Of a stretch of DNA of 64,000 bases, positions 34,382-43,255 are shown piece after piece. Each line of letters starts with the position of its first letter. Within the stretch, counting starts at the first letter, position 1. A program made the position numbers and the translations under genes. A model generated the notes under the pieces. That model worked only from the letters and a program-made list of their open reading frames with translations, searched no databases and was not told the origin of the DNA. The stretch is from Tumebacillus amylolyticus (lineage in GTDB: Bacteria; Bacillota; Bacilli; Tumebacillales; Tumebacillaceae): positions 186,001-250,000 of the forward strand of contig NZ_JAEQNB010000002.1 of NCBI RefSeq assembly GCF_016722965.1, read 5' to 3'.

Positions 34382-37024
34382 TTAGAGATTCGGGTGGTTT
34401 ATGTTGTCAGACGGAAAGAACTTCATCACTTTGTTCTCGACGTAGCCTGCACGGGTGTTGGAGACGTAGATCGTCGTGTGCTTGTGGCCGAGGTTTGCGA
34501 ACGTGAGGGTCGTGGTCGGGTCTGTAGCCGTCGCTTGCGCAATCAAGGTCACGCCGTCTTCGGCGTAAACTTTGATCTCATCACCCGCTTGGGTGTTCGA
34601 AACGGTGACGCTGTCTTCGGCATGCGGATGTTTGTTGTTGACCACGGTGATCGACGATTCGTCGAGCGGGGTGTACTCATACGCTTTGACCGTTACGTCG
34701 AATGCATGGTCTTGCGTGACGCCGTTGCGCGTGACGTGGGCCGTCAGAGTCGCCGTTTGGTCACCGACAGTCGGATGCGCACGGTGGACGGTGCCGTCTG
34801 CTTCGATCGCTTGTGCGTTTGAAGTGCTCCACGTAATCGTGGTCCCGAATTGCCCTTCGGACGGGAGCGTCAGGTTTTCGGTCGTCACTTGCGGCAGGGT
34901 CAATTGATTCGCGACGAATTGCGTCGCTTCTTGGTCGGTCGGCGGCAGCGGATCGACGGTGAGTTCGTACGTTTTGGTGTAGGTGGTGAAACCAAATTCA
35001 AGCGTTCCCTTCAGATGGATCGTCACCGGGCCGGTCGTGTAGGACGGTCGGTGCAAGCTGCGTTGAACCGCGTCAAAGATTTCCGGATGGTCAGAGGTCC
35101 AGGTAACGTAGCCGTTTCCACGAGATGTGAAGGAATCTACGCTCAAGTTCGTTACATGTTGCGAATCTTCGCCGAATTGAATGTTGATCGAGTTGATGGC
35201 GGCGATGTAGTTCACGCTCTGCGTGAGGGCTCCTTGCACGTCTTGTACCGTTTGGAACCCGGCGGTCGGACGGTATTGGATCATCGTCGCGAGTGCATCC
35301 GTTTGCTCCTGTTGACTCAAACCGTTGAAGTTTGCCAGAGTCAAGTTGAGGGCCGGGTCAACGACCAAGGTGCGCAAATCGGAGGACGTCGACGCGGAGT
35401 TGATCGCGTTCAGAAGTTGTACGGTCTTGCTGTCTTGCTTGAGAACGGTGACAAAAATCGACTTGGAGAGCGTCTGGTTCGAGCCAAAGTCAAGCACGGC
35501 CGAGAGCACCACAAACGCATCGCGGTCTGTCGAAGCCGGGCGGGTTACTTTGCCCGTTGCCGGATCGATGATGGACGGTTTGGTCGAGGTCCATTTGATC
35601 GGAGTACCTTTGGACGTGGTCGTCGGCAGGGTCAAATTTTGAGTGATGGCCGTTTCCTTATCACCCGTTGCATAAATCGGCTGTACAGAAGCGAGTTCTA
35701 CGTCACGGCCTTGCACTTTTGCCACGGCTGCGTTGAGAGCAACCTGCACATCGGCGAGGGAAGCAAATCCAGTGCTCGGACGGCTCTGGTACAGATAGTC
35801 GCCTGCTTGGTTCGTCAGGGGGTACGGCAAAGCCAGGTAGGCCGACGTATCGAGACCGATGTTGCCGTTGTTGAAGAGGGCGTTGGTCAGCATGTACGAA
35901 TTGGTGGCAGAGTTGATGTCTTGGAGCGCGGAGGTCTCTTTCGCGAGAACCGTCACGACGAAGGTTTTGCTTCCTCTGGCGGTCGTTGCGGTCAGAGTGA
36001 CGGTCGCGTTGCCGTCTTGGTAGAACGGACGGTTGATGCGCCCCAGATAGCGGTTGACGTCGATGATGTCCGGGCGGTCGGTCGTCCAGCTTACTTCATA
36101 GCCGTCGGCCGTCATCGTATCCAAGAAGAGGTCTTGCGTGACATGGTCTGCAGAGTCGCCCCAACTGAATTGCACGTCGATGGCGATCGGCTTGACGTTG
36201 TCGATGGCGGTTTCCAGAGCGACGGTGACAGACCAAGCATCCACCCACCCGTTGCTCGGACGATGCGCCAACATATACTCGAACGCTTTTTGTTTGACAT
36301 CTTCACTTTGATATTCGTACTCCCAAACGTAGACGTTCAGGTCCGGATTCTCAACCGCTTTGCGCAGTTCGTCGACAGTCTGCGCTTGGTTGGCTTGCTC
36401 CAACGGCGACAGGTACACGGCGCCTGCTTGCAAAACGGTCACCGTGATCGAACGGGTGAGGGTTTCCGAATCGTAGCTCAGCGTCCCAGTCAGCACGACA
36501 TTGGCATCGCCGGCCGTCGGACGGACAACATGCCCGGTCGAGTCGATGATCGACGGATTGTCGGAACTCCACGTGATCGCAACGCCGCGGTCGGTCGTTG
36601 CGCGCAGGCTCAGGTCGGAAGAGACATTTTGCGGGCCTTCGCCTTCTTTGAAGTCCGGATAGACGTTGGCATAGTCTTGCGAGCGGTCGTTGATTTCATT
36701 GACGCCCGCTTGAACGGCTTGGCGAATTCCATCGAGGGACGTGAACGGCTGCTTGCGGTTTACGAGCACGTAGCCTGCGACTCTAGATTTGAATCCATTG
36801 TCCACCCAAGTGAACCCGTCGATGTTGAGATCGTACTGGATCGCGACCAGAGCGTTCAGCATCTGCGCGGCGGTCGTCGCGTTGTTCACCGCAGCGTACG
36901 GATCTGTTTGATCGGCCAGCGTGGCTTGCGCGGCGGTCGTATCGGCAAACGATGTCACCGGAACCAAGCTCGTCATCATGACAAGCGTGACGGCGAGACT
37001 TGTGGAAAGTTTGAATTTTTTCAT
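34382..37024 (-). CDS. Secreted modular protein with alternating helical and bacterial Ig-like domains
   Basis: 880 aa from the ATG at 37024 (MKKFKLSTS); an ATG at 37060 behind AAGGGG is equally possible. A signal peptide ends near SFA-DTT. The rest alternates two modules: about 60-70 residue helical repeats with a Y-x-L..RP..GF pattern (for example YMLAHRPSNGW, YLYQSRPSTGF, MIQYRPTAGF) and atrophied Ig-like domains (aBig-type: VAITWSSDNPSIIDSTG, YEVSWTTDRPDIIDVN, PIKWTSTKPSIIDPATG, TITWSTSNAQAI). I count four helical and five Ig-like modules and a distinct C-terminal domain. No SLH, LPxTG or LysM anchor is seen. Role unknown; adhesion or surface matrix is a guess. Confidence 0.8.
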   Translation of the reverse strand: MKKFKLSTSLAVTLVMMTSLVPVTSFADTTAAQATLADQTDPYAAVNNATTAAQMLNALVAIQYDLNIDGFTWVDNGFKSRVAGYVLVNRKQPFTSLDGIRQAVQAGVNEINDRSQDYANVYPDFKEGEGPQNVSSDLSLRATTDRGVAITWSSDNPSIIDSTGHVVRPTAGDANVVLTGTLSYDSETLTRSITVTVLQAGAVYLSPLEQANQAQTVDELRKAVENPDLNVYVWEYEYQSEDVKQKAFEYMLAHRPSNGWVDAWSVTVALETAIDNVKPIAIDVQFSWGDSADHVTQDLFLDTMTADGYEVSWTTDRPDIIDVNRYLGRINRPFYQDGNATVTLTATTARGSKTFVVTVLAKETSALQDINSATNSYMLTNALFNNGNIGLDTSAYLALPYPLTNQAGDYLYQSRPSTGFASLADVQVALNAAVAKVQGRDVELASVQPIYATGDKETAITQNLTLPTTTSKGTPIKWTSTKPSIIDPATGKVTRPASTDRDAFVVLSAVLDFGSNQTLSKSIFVTVLKQDSKTVQLLNAINSASTSSDLRTLVVDPALNLTLANFNGLSQQEQTDALATMIQYRPTAGFQTVQDVQGALTQSVNYIAAINSINIQFGEDSQHVTNLSVDSFTSRGNGYVTWTSDHPEIFDAVQRSLHRPSYTTGPVTIHLKGTLEFGFTTYTKTYELTVDPLPPTDQEATQFVANQLTLPQVTTENLTLPSEGQFGTTITWSTSNAQAIEADGTVHRAHPTVGDQTATLTAHVTRNGVTQDHAFDVTVKAYEYTPLDESSITVVNNKHPHAEDSVTVSNTQAGDEIKVYAEDGVTLIAQATATDPTTTLTFANLGHKHTTIYVSNTRAGYVENKVMKFFPSDNINHPNL

Positions 37025-37163
37025 TTTACGAACCCCTGTGTAAAGCGATTTTTTCCCCATTTGATCGTTCCCCTTCCCCAACTGTAAAAACATACAAATA
37101 TTCCTGTAAAACCCAGATTAATGTTACCACAAAAAACCATAAATCATCAACAGTTTAATCAAC

Positions 37164-37201
37164 AAAAAAAGAACAGCCCACCGAAGCGGGCTGCTCTTTT
37201 T
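37164..37201 (-). terminator. Terminator of the recombinase-like gene
   Basis: AAGAGCAGCCCGC pairs with a GCGGGCTG-type arm (GGGCTGTTCTT on the minus strand), followed by seven T. Confidence 0.85.
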
Positions 37202-38070
37202 TACAAATCCAATGCGGAGATAAATTTTTGATAATCGTTGGATCGGACACCGCCCGCCGGAACCAAGACTTCCAGCGAGTTGGTGTTTTTCAGTCCGAGC
37301 ATCTGCGCCACATGGCCGATGTCGATGCCCTGCTCGATCATGTGGGCCGCCAAGGAGCGGCGCAACGAGGAGAGCGCAATATGGCCTTCGAGCTTGGCTT
37401 CTTTGGCCGTTTCGATGAACAGCACTTGCAGACGCGCCAGCTTCAACGGGCCTTTTTCGTCCACGAAGACATTGGGCAATTTGCTTTTGGTCGAACGAAT
37501 GTATTTTTTCAAGAGGTCCTTGAGCTTGCGCGAGAAAAATACCAATCGGTCGCGCTCGCCCTGCTTGTTTTTGACCACCATGAACAAATCATCCCAAGAG
37601 ATATCCTCTTGGGTCAGACGGCTCAATTCGTCGGGACGAAGCCCCGCTTCGTACATGGTCGTGAAAATCGCTCGGCGTTTCACGTCGTTGCACGCAATGA
37701 TGAACCGCTTCATCTCGTCGATTGTCAACGGGCGCGGCAGAGACAAAATATACGAGCGGCTCTCGCTGATCAATTCGTCCATGTCTGCCGATTCCCCACG
37801 GTCAGCCAAGAACTTGTAGAAGGATTTCACCGCTTTATACTTGCGATGCACCAGTTTCTCGGACTTGCCGCCTTCTCTCAAATCGCGGCCGAAGTCATTG
37901 ACGTCATCCTCAGTCAGGGCATTGAAGAGCGTGTCGCGCTTGGCAAGAAAATCGGCGAACTGCCCCAGATCCAGCAGCACCCCTTGCACCGTCCCCGGCG
38001 ACTTCTTCTTATCCTCGAGGTACTTTCCGAACGCCTGAATCTGAGCTTCGTGTTCAGTTTTACCTGTCAT
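37201..38070 (-). CDS. Tyrosine recombinase/integrase-like protein lacking key catalytic residues
   Basis: 289 aa with the XerC/D layout: an N-terminal SAM-like core-binding domain (about 1-105) and a C-terminal recombinase fold. Arg I is kept in YEAGLRPDELSRL and a beta-hairpin Lys in VVKNKQGERDR. The HxLRH box reads SSLRR, the LGH box reads MLGLKN, and the position expected for the Tyr nucleophile is Leu (LEVLVPAGG); a Tyr in NDYQKF is displaced. Cleavage activity is therefore doubtful. The ATG at 38070 follows GGAGGGG. It is divergent from queD; no att sites or phage genes are nearby. Confidence 0.8.
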   Translation of the reverse strand: MTGKTEHEAQIQAFGKYLEDKKKSPGTVQGVLLDLGQFADFLAKRDTLFNALTEDDVNDFGRDLREGGKSEKLVHRKYKAVKSFYKFLADRGESADMDELISESRSYILSLPRPLTIDEMKRFIIACNDVKRRAIFTTMYEAGLRPDELSRLTQEDISWDDLFMVVKNKQGERDRLVFFSRKLKDLLKKYIRSTKSKLPNVFVDEKGPLKLARLQVLFIETAKEAKLEGHIALSSLRRSLAAHMIEQGIDIGHVAQMLGLKNTNSLEVLVPAGGVRSNDYQKFISALDL

Positions 38071-38175
38071 TGGTTCCCCTCCACTTTCATACTCACCGTC
38101 ATATTTTGAACCAATCTCAGCAGAGAATGCAAGCGTCTTTCTAAGATAGTCGGGAACTGGAAATTCTAGAACTAG

Positions 38176-38204
38176 TGACAAACTGATAATGACTTTGTTA
38201 TATT
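38176..38204 (+). promoter_or_regulatory. Promoter of the queDEC operon
   Basis: GTGACA (38176-38181) and TTATAT (38199-38204) are 17 bases apart. Start near 38211 leaves a leader of only about 30 bases before queD, too short for a preQ1 riboswitch; none of the preQ1-I hallmarks is seen. Confidence 0.6.
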
Positions 38205-38241
38205 GGAGGTTAGATTACATCGGGAAAGGTGTGCGATACTA

Positions 38242-38661
38242 ATGACCCAAGTCCCTTACCATACTAAGGAAGTCGCGGTAACGAAAATTTTTACGTTCGA
38301 TTCCGCGCATCGACTGGACGACTATATCGGCAAATGTGCAAATTTGCACGGCCATACTTATAAACTTGAAGTGACGATCAAGGGTCGTACCGACCATCGC
38401 GGCATCGTGGTGGATTTCGGTGATATCAAGTCCATTGTCAACGAACAGATCATCGGCAAGTATGACCATCGCTTCCTCAATGACCTCATGGAGTTTAACA
38501 CGACGGCGGAGAACATGGTCGTTCACTTTTTTGAGATCATCGACACCTACCTCCAACAGATCGACAACGCGACTCCGGTGCGCTTGATGAAGTGCCGTCT
38601 GTGGGAGACGCCGTCGTGTTATGCGGAAGTTACGCGGGAGGATTTTTATGAAGCTCAATGA
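38242..38661 (+). CDS. queD: 6-carboxy-5,6,7,8-tetrahydropterin synthase QueD
   Basis: 139 aa T-fold enzyme that converts 7,8-dihydroneopterin triphosphate to 6-carboxytetrahydropterin in queuosine synthesis. Zinc ligands are the His of FDSAHRL and the pair in NLHGHTYKLEV; catalytic residues lie in DFGDIK, YDHRFLND and the LWETP glutamate. The ATG at 38242 gives the family-typical N-terminus; an in-frame extension to 38203 overlaps the promoter. Its last 14 bases overlap queE. Confidence 0.94.
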   Translation: MTQVPYHTKEVAVTKIFTFDSAHRLDDYIGKCANLHGHTYKLEVTIKGRTDHRGIVVDFGDIKSIVNEQIIGKYDHRFLNDLMEFNTTAENMVVHFFEIIDTYLQQIDNATPVRLMKCRLWETPSCYAEVTREDFYEAQ

Positions 38662-39304
38662 GTTGTTCCTCTCGATTCAAGGCGAGACGGCATCGGCCGG
38701 CTTGCCGACGATCTTTGTCCGCTTCACCGGCTGCAACCTGCGTTGCACCTATTGTGACACGAAATACTCCTACTTCGAAGGCGACTCGATCACGCCGGAG
38801 CAAGTGATGGAGCAAGTTCGCGCGCTGAAAGTCAAGCGCGTCTGCCTCACGGGCGGTGAACCGTTGATCCAACCGCGTCAAGAGATGCAACACCTGCTGG
38901 ACATGCTGGGTGCAGAAGGCTACGAAGTCTCCATCGAGACGGACGGCTCCATCGACATCTCGAAGTACAACCTGCATGAGAAGCAACGCTTCATCGTGGA
39001 CATGAAAGTTCCGTCCTCCGGCATGAGTGAAAAAATGCACTGGGAGAACTTGCGCCACATCATCCCGACCCGCGACGAAGTCAAATTCGTCGTCGGAGAC
39101 CGCGCCGATTACGAGTGGTGCGTGAACTTGATTCGCGAATATGAACTGGACCCGGCGAAAGGCTACCAACTGCTGTTCTCGCCGATCTTCCGTCAGATCG
39201 ACCTCGAACAACTGGTGAACTGGATTCTGGAAGACGAGCTCGACGCCCGCTTCCAAGTTCAATTGCACAAGATCGTCTGGGACCCGGACAAGCGAGGAGT
39301 GTAA
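38648..39304 (+). CDS. queE: 7-carboxy-7-deazaguanine synthase QueE (radical SAM)
   Basis: 218 aa radical SAM enzyme turning 6-carboxytetrahydropterin into 7-carboxy-7-deazaguanine. The cluster motif is GCNLRCTYCDTKYS (CxxxCxxC), preceded by SIQGE and followed by LTGGEPLIQP. The ATG at 38648 lies inside the 3' end of queD behind GGGAGG, so translation is probably coupled. queC starts 4 bp after its stop codon. Confidence 0.94.
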   Translation: MKLNELFLSIQGETASAGLPTIFVRFTGCNLRCTYCDTKYSYFEGDSITPEQVMEQVRALKVKRVCLTGGEPLIQPRQEMQHLLDMLGAEGYEVSIETDGSIDISKYNLHEKQRFIVDMKVPSSGMSEKMHWENLRHIIPTRDEVKFVVGDRADYEWCVNLIREYELDPAKGYQLLFSPIFRQIDLEQLVNWILEDELDARFQVQLHKIVWDPDKRGV

Positions 39305-39308
39305 CCCC

Positions 39309-40019
39309 ATGACCACAGCGAAAAAAGCAGTCATCATCCTCTCCGGTGGACTCGACTCCACCACCTGCATGGCGGTGGCGCAAAACGAAGGGTATGAGCT
39401 CTACCCGCTCTCCTTCTTCTACGGACAAAAAGCGGCCATCGAACTGGAATCCGCCAAAAAAGTCTCCGCCTTCTACGGCGTCGGCGACCGTCACTTCATC
39501 GCCGACCTCAACGGAATCATCCGCGGCTCGGCGCTGACCGACGCCGACAAAGAGATCCCGACGAACCGCGATGAAAACGCAATGGAGAAGGAAATTCCGG
39601 CGACCTACGTTCCGGCGCGCAACATCATCTTCCTCTCCATCGCGCTCTCCTACGCCGAATCGATCGGGGCGACGGCGATGTACATCGGCGTCAACGCGCT
39701 CGACTACTCGGGCTATCCGGATTGCCGCCACGAGTTCATCGAAGCGTTCCAAGACGTGATCAACAAAGGCACGGCGGCCGGTGCGCACGGCGAAGGCATC
39801 CGGATCGAGACCCCGTTGCAGTTCCTGAGCAAAGCGGGCATCGTCAAACTCGGAGCCGAGCTGGGAGCCCCGCTTCAATTCAGCCACTCCTGCTACTTCG
39901 GTACCGACCCGTCTTGCGGCGTTTGCGATTCTTGCTTGCTGCGGATCAAAGGTTTCCAAGAAGCCGGCGTGAAAGACCCGATTCCGTACGCTGTCGAAAT
40001 TGAGTGGAATCAGCAGTAA
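39309..40019 (+). CDS. queC: 7-cyano-7-deazaguanine synthase QueC
   Basis: 236 aa PP-loop ATPase converting 7-carboxy-7-deazaguanine to preQ0 with ammonia and ATP. The P-loop ILSGGLDSTT opens the protein, VPARNIIFLSIA is conserved, and the C-terminal zinc site is HSCYFGTDPSCGVCDSCLLR (four Cys). Last gene of queD-queE-queC. queF is not present here, so preQ0 reduction must be encoded elsewhere. Terminator follows directly. Confidence 0.94.
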   Translation: MTTAKKAVIILSGGLDSTTCMAVAQNEGYELYPLSFFYGQKAAIELESAKKVSAFYGVGDRHFIADLNGIIRGSALTDADKEIPTNRDENAMEKEIPATYVPARNIIFLSIALSYAESIGATAMYIGVNALDYSGYPDCRHEFIEAFQDVINKGTAAGAHGEGIRIETPLQFLSKAGIVKLGAELGAPLQFSHSCYFGTDPSCGVCDSCLLRIKGFQEAGVKDPIPYAVEIEWNQQ

Positions 40020-40027
40020 AAACGTGG

Positions 40028-40065
40028 ACAATCCCCGTCTCTTGGAGGCGGGGATTGTTTTTTTT
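40028..40065 (+). terminator. Terminator of queDEC
   Basis: ACAATCCCCG pairs with CGGGGATTGT, followed by eight T. Confidence 0.92.
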
Positions 40066-40130
40066 GCGCACAAAAAAACTCATGATCCCGTATCACTATG
40101 GGTACACTCACCAGAAATGGAGGGATTCCG

Positions 40131-41918
40131 ATGAGCCAACTGTCTACGCTGAGTGCGGGGGCGTGGGAAACGCTCTCCATCCTCGTCCTCGTGCTCCTCT
40201 TGCTTGTGACGAACAAAGTACGCATCGATTTCATCGGGATTTTTATTCTGCTTGCTCTGGGCATCGGCGGCCTCGTCAAAGAGGAGAAGCTGTTCGCCGG
40301 ATTCGGCAGCGAAGCGGTGATCGTGATCGCCGCCATGCTTGCCATCGGGGAAGCGCTGGTTCGCACCGGCCTCGCCGACCGTTTGGCTTCGTGGATGACA
40401 CGCCTCGGAGGTCGTACCGAGCGCCGTCTGCTTCCCGTGATGATGGTGATCGTCGGGGTCTTGTCCAGCTTCATCAGCGACTTGGCCATCGTCGCCGTGT
40501 TCTTGCCCGTCATGCTCGGCTTTGAACAACGCTTGAAAATTCCTGCCTCGCGCCTGCTTCTGCCGCTGGCTCTGGCTTCTACGCTCGGTCTGTTCACCGT
40601 TGTCGGCTCTTCGTCGATCATCGTCGCCAACCAAGCGTTGATCTCTTCGGGAGGGAAGTCTCTCTCGCTGTTCTCCGTCGCCCCGCTGGGCTTGGCTTTG
40701 CTGACGGTCGGGACGCTGTACGTGTGGCTGTTTCGCAAATGGATTCTGCCGAAAGCCACGGGCGAGACCGATACCACCCGTGCCGCAATCGGCGTACCGG
40801 AGTATCTGACCGAACTGCTCGTCTCCTCCGATTCGTCCTGGAACGGACTGTCCTTGAAAGACATCTCCTACTTCAAAGAAAACGGCATCAACATCGTTCG
40901 CATCTTGCGCGAAGAGCCTGTCGATTTCGTCAAACCGACCACGGTCTTGCACGAGGGCGACATCCTGTTGGTGACCGCCCGTCGTGAAGACTTGCTGAAA
41001 CTGCGCAGCACCCCCGATTTCTCGGTGCAAAAAGAAGTTCACAAGAGCTTGGAGGAAGCGGACATCCACCTCGCCGGAGAAGCAATCGTCCGTCAAGGTT
41101 CCGTGTTCGTCGGACGGACGCTGCAACAACTGCGCTTTCGAGAGGAATACGACGTCACCGTGCTCGCGTTGTACCGGGACGGCCATTCGATCTCCCGCCA
41201 GTTGGCCACCACCCCGCTTCGCACAGGGGACATGCTGCTCCTGCAAGGGTCTCGGGACGCCATGTCGGAAATCAACGACGACACGGGGTTGCTGATGATC
41301 TCCCAGACCTCTCACAACCCCCAAGCGCGGAAAAAAGGACCGCTCGCCCTCGCGGTCCTCGCCTTGATGCTGACGCTCTCTGCGACCAACTGGATGCCGA
41401 TCACGACCGCCGCCGTCCTTGGCGTCGGGTTGATGGTGATGGTTCGCATCATGAGCATGAACAACGTCTATCGGGCGATTGAATGGCACATCCTGGTCTT
41501 CGTCGCGGCGATGATTCCGCTGTCCACCGCGATGAAAGACACAGGGCTGATCGATCTCATGTCACACGCCATCGTCTCGGCCGTCGGAAGTCTGGGGCCG
41601 TATGCGTTGCTCGCGGTGACGTTCTGGATCGGAGCGCTGATTACGCAGGTTTTGAGCAACACGGCGACGGCGCTGTTGCTCGCCCCCGTGGTCATCGGAG
41701 CGGCGACCACGATGGGCGTCAACCCGGTGCCGTTTGTCATCGGCATCATCACCGCCGTCAACGCCGCCCCGATCACGTACATCGCGCACAAAGTCTACCT
41801 CGTCGTCATGGCACCCGGCGGCTACAAGTACAAAGACTATGTGAAATTCGGCTTGCCGATGACTCTGCTCTCCTTCGGGATCACGATGCTCCTCGTTCCG
41901 TTGATCTGGCCGTTTTAA
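40131..41918 (+). CDS. SLC13/DASS-type permease with two RCK_C (TrkA-C) domains
   Basis: 595 aa anion permease. Hydrophobic halves (about 10-200 and 405-590) surround a soluble pair of TrkA-C-like domains (about 215-390: LSLKDISYFKENGINIVRI and VGRTLQQLRFREEYDVTVLAL). The permease has ASTLGLFTVVGSSSIIVANQ and QVLSNTATALLLAPV, resembling the two SNT-like substrate hairpins of DASS carriers. Such proteins carry sulfate or dicarboxylates with sodium; the RCK_C domains may sense a nucleotide. ATG at 40131 follows GGAGGG; an upstream ATG lacks a ribosome site. Substrate unknown. Confidence 0.85.
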   Translation: MSQLSTLSAGAWETLSILVLVLLLLVTNKVRIDFIGIFILLALGIGGLVKEEKLFAGFGSEAVIVIAAMLAIGEALVRTGLADRLASWMTRLGGRTERRLLPVMMVIVGVLSSFISDLAIVAVFLPVMLGFEQRLKIPASRLLLPLALASTLGLFTVVGSSSIIVANQALISSGGKSLSLFSVAPLGLALLTVGTLYVWLFRKWILPKATGETDTTRAAIGVPEYLTELLVSSDSSWNGLSLKDISYFKENGINIVRILREEPVDFVKPTTVLHEGDILLVTARREDLLKLRSTPDFSVQKEVHKSLEEADIHLAGEAIVRQGSVFVGRTLQQLRFREEYDVTVLALYRDGHSISRQLATTPLRTGDMLLLQGSRDAMSEINDDTGLLMISQTSHNPQARKKGPLALAVLALMLTLSATNWMPITTAAVLGVGLMVMVRIMSMNNVYRAIEWHILVFVAAMIPLSTAMKDTGLIDLMSHAIVSAVGSLGPYALLAVTFWIGALITQVLSNTATALLLAPVVIGAATTMGVNPVPFVIGIITAVNAAPITYIAHKVYLVVMAPGGYKYKDYVKFGLPMTLLSFGITMLLVPLIWPF

Positions 41919-41921
41919 GCA

Positions 41922-41965
41922 AAAAAAAGCCCTCGTCCGCAACACGTAGGACGAGGGCTTTTTTT
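41922..41965. terminator. Bidirectional terminator between the SLC13-type gene and ymfH
   Basis: AAGCCCTCGTCC pairs with GGACGAGGGCTT, with A and T runs on both sides; the two genes converge here. Confidence 0.93.
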
Positions 41966-41971
41966 CAATAT

Positions 41972-43255
41972 CTACTTCGGCAACACCAGCGAAACCGAAC
42001 GGCGGTCCGGCACGAGGTGGTCGCGCAGGCGTTGGTTGACCTGTTCCAGCGTGATCTCTTCAAGCACGGAGACGATGTCGAAGTACTCGGCGTCCTTGAA
42101 TCGGTACGAGGTGAAGTTGCGGGCGATGCCGCGCGGGGAGTCGAGTTCCGCCATGCTGCGGCCGATCAACTTGGCGCGCGCACGCTTGAAGTCGGCTTCG
42201 GAGATGCCGTTTTTGACCACGTCGGCAAATGCTTTCTCAACTTCGCCGAGCAGTCGCTCCGGGTCCTTGCTGTCCCCGCCAAACACCGAGTGTGAGAAGT
42301 TCGGGGTCGAGTCGTAGGACCAGCCGAAGTTTTTGTCGACCACGCCGGCTTCGTACAGAGAGTTGAACAACGCCGAGCTGCGGCCGATGATCGACTCCAG
42401 ACCAATCGCCGTCGAGTACTCGTTGACAAGCAGCTCACGACCGGTCAAACGGCTCGGGTCTTTGTACCCGAACTGCACTTTCGGGATCGAAACCGACATG
42501 TGCTGTTCCACACGCTGCTTGTCGGCACTCGGCTTCTCCTCGGGGAAGAAGCGCTGAATTTCCGGTTGGCGGGTGAAGTCCTTCGCCGCTTGGTTGTCGC
42601 GGACGAGGGTCATCATCTGCTCGGCGTTGACGTCGCCGACGAGCACGAAGTTCATGTTGCTCGGGTGGTAGAACGTGTTGTAGCACTGGTAGAGCGTGTC
42701 TTTCGTGATGTGCGAGATCGACTCCACAGTCCCGGCGATGTCAATTTTGATCGGGTGTTGCTCATACATCGCGGCGAGCAGGTTGAAATACACACGCCAG
42801 CCCGGATCGTCGTCGTACATGCGAATCTCTTGGCCGATGATGCCTTTTTCCTTCTCCACGGTCTGCTCCGTGAAGTACGGGGCTTGCACGAAGTTCAACA
42901 GCGTTTCGGTGTTCTCCGCGAGGTTGTCGGTGCAGGAGTACAGGTACGCCGTCATGTCAAACGAGGTGAACGCGTTCGCCGACCCGCCGTATCGAGCGAA
43001 GGTGTTGAACACGTCTTCGCCGTCCTCTTGCTCGAACATCTTGTGCTCCAAGAAGTGGGCGATCCCGTCCGGCACGACGATCGCGTTGTCCTCGCCCGGC
43101 ACGACGAATTCACGGTCGATCGAGCCGTACTTGGTCGAGAACATGGCAAACGTTTGCTGGAAGCCCGGACGCGGAATCACGTAGACGTTCAGCCCGTTGC
43201 TCAGTTGTTCGTGAAAGACACTGATCTCCAATTTCTCATGGCGCATCTCACGCAT
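41972..43255 (-). CDS. ymfH: M16 family zinc metallopeptidase, catalytic subunit type (YmfH-like)
   Basis: 427 aa. The inverted zinc motif HFLEHKMF (HxxEH) is at about residue 67 and the downstream Glu is in EKGIIGQEIRMYDDDP, so it should be the active partner of an M16B pair. Length and sequence match Bacillus YmfH. It overlaps the YmfF-like gene by 8 bp, which suggests a heterodimer made from one message. ATG at 43255 follows AGGAGGG. Substrate unknown. Confidence 0.9.
   Translation of the reverse strand: MREMRHEKLEISVFHEQLSNGLNVYVIPRPGFQQTFAMFSTKYGSIDREFVVPGEDNAIVVPDGIAHFLEHKMFEQEDGEDVFNTFARYGGSANAFTSFDMTAYLYSCTDNLAENTETLLNFVQAPYFTEQTVEKEKGIIGQEIRMYDDDPGWRVYFNLLAAMYEQHPIKIDIAGTVESISHITKDTLYQCYNTFYHPSNMNFVLVGDVNAEQMMTLVRDNQAAKDFTRQPEIQRFFPEEKPSADKQRVEQHMSVSIPKVQFGYKDPSRLTGRELLVNEYSTAIGLESIIGRSSALFNSLYEAGVVDKNFGWSYDSTPNFSHSVFGGDSKDPERLLGEVEKAFADVVKNGISEADFKRARAKLIGRSMAELDSPRGIARNFTSYRFKDAEYFDIVSVLEEITLEQVNQRLRDHLVPDRRSVSLVLPK

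Noticed and set aside
34850-37087. 745-codon plus-strand ORF opposite the Ig-repeat protein
   Set aside because: Arg-rich translation without domains; the minus frame has a signal peptide and repeated Ig modules, so the plus frame is a shadow.
37201-38070. Integrase of an integrated element with attachment sites
   Set aside because: No tRNA gene, direct repeats, phage or conjugation genes around it, and the catalytic residues appear to be missing.
38205-38241. preQ1 riboswitch in the queD leader
   Set aside because: The leader is too short and lacks the preQ1-I hairpin and A-rich tail.
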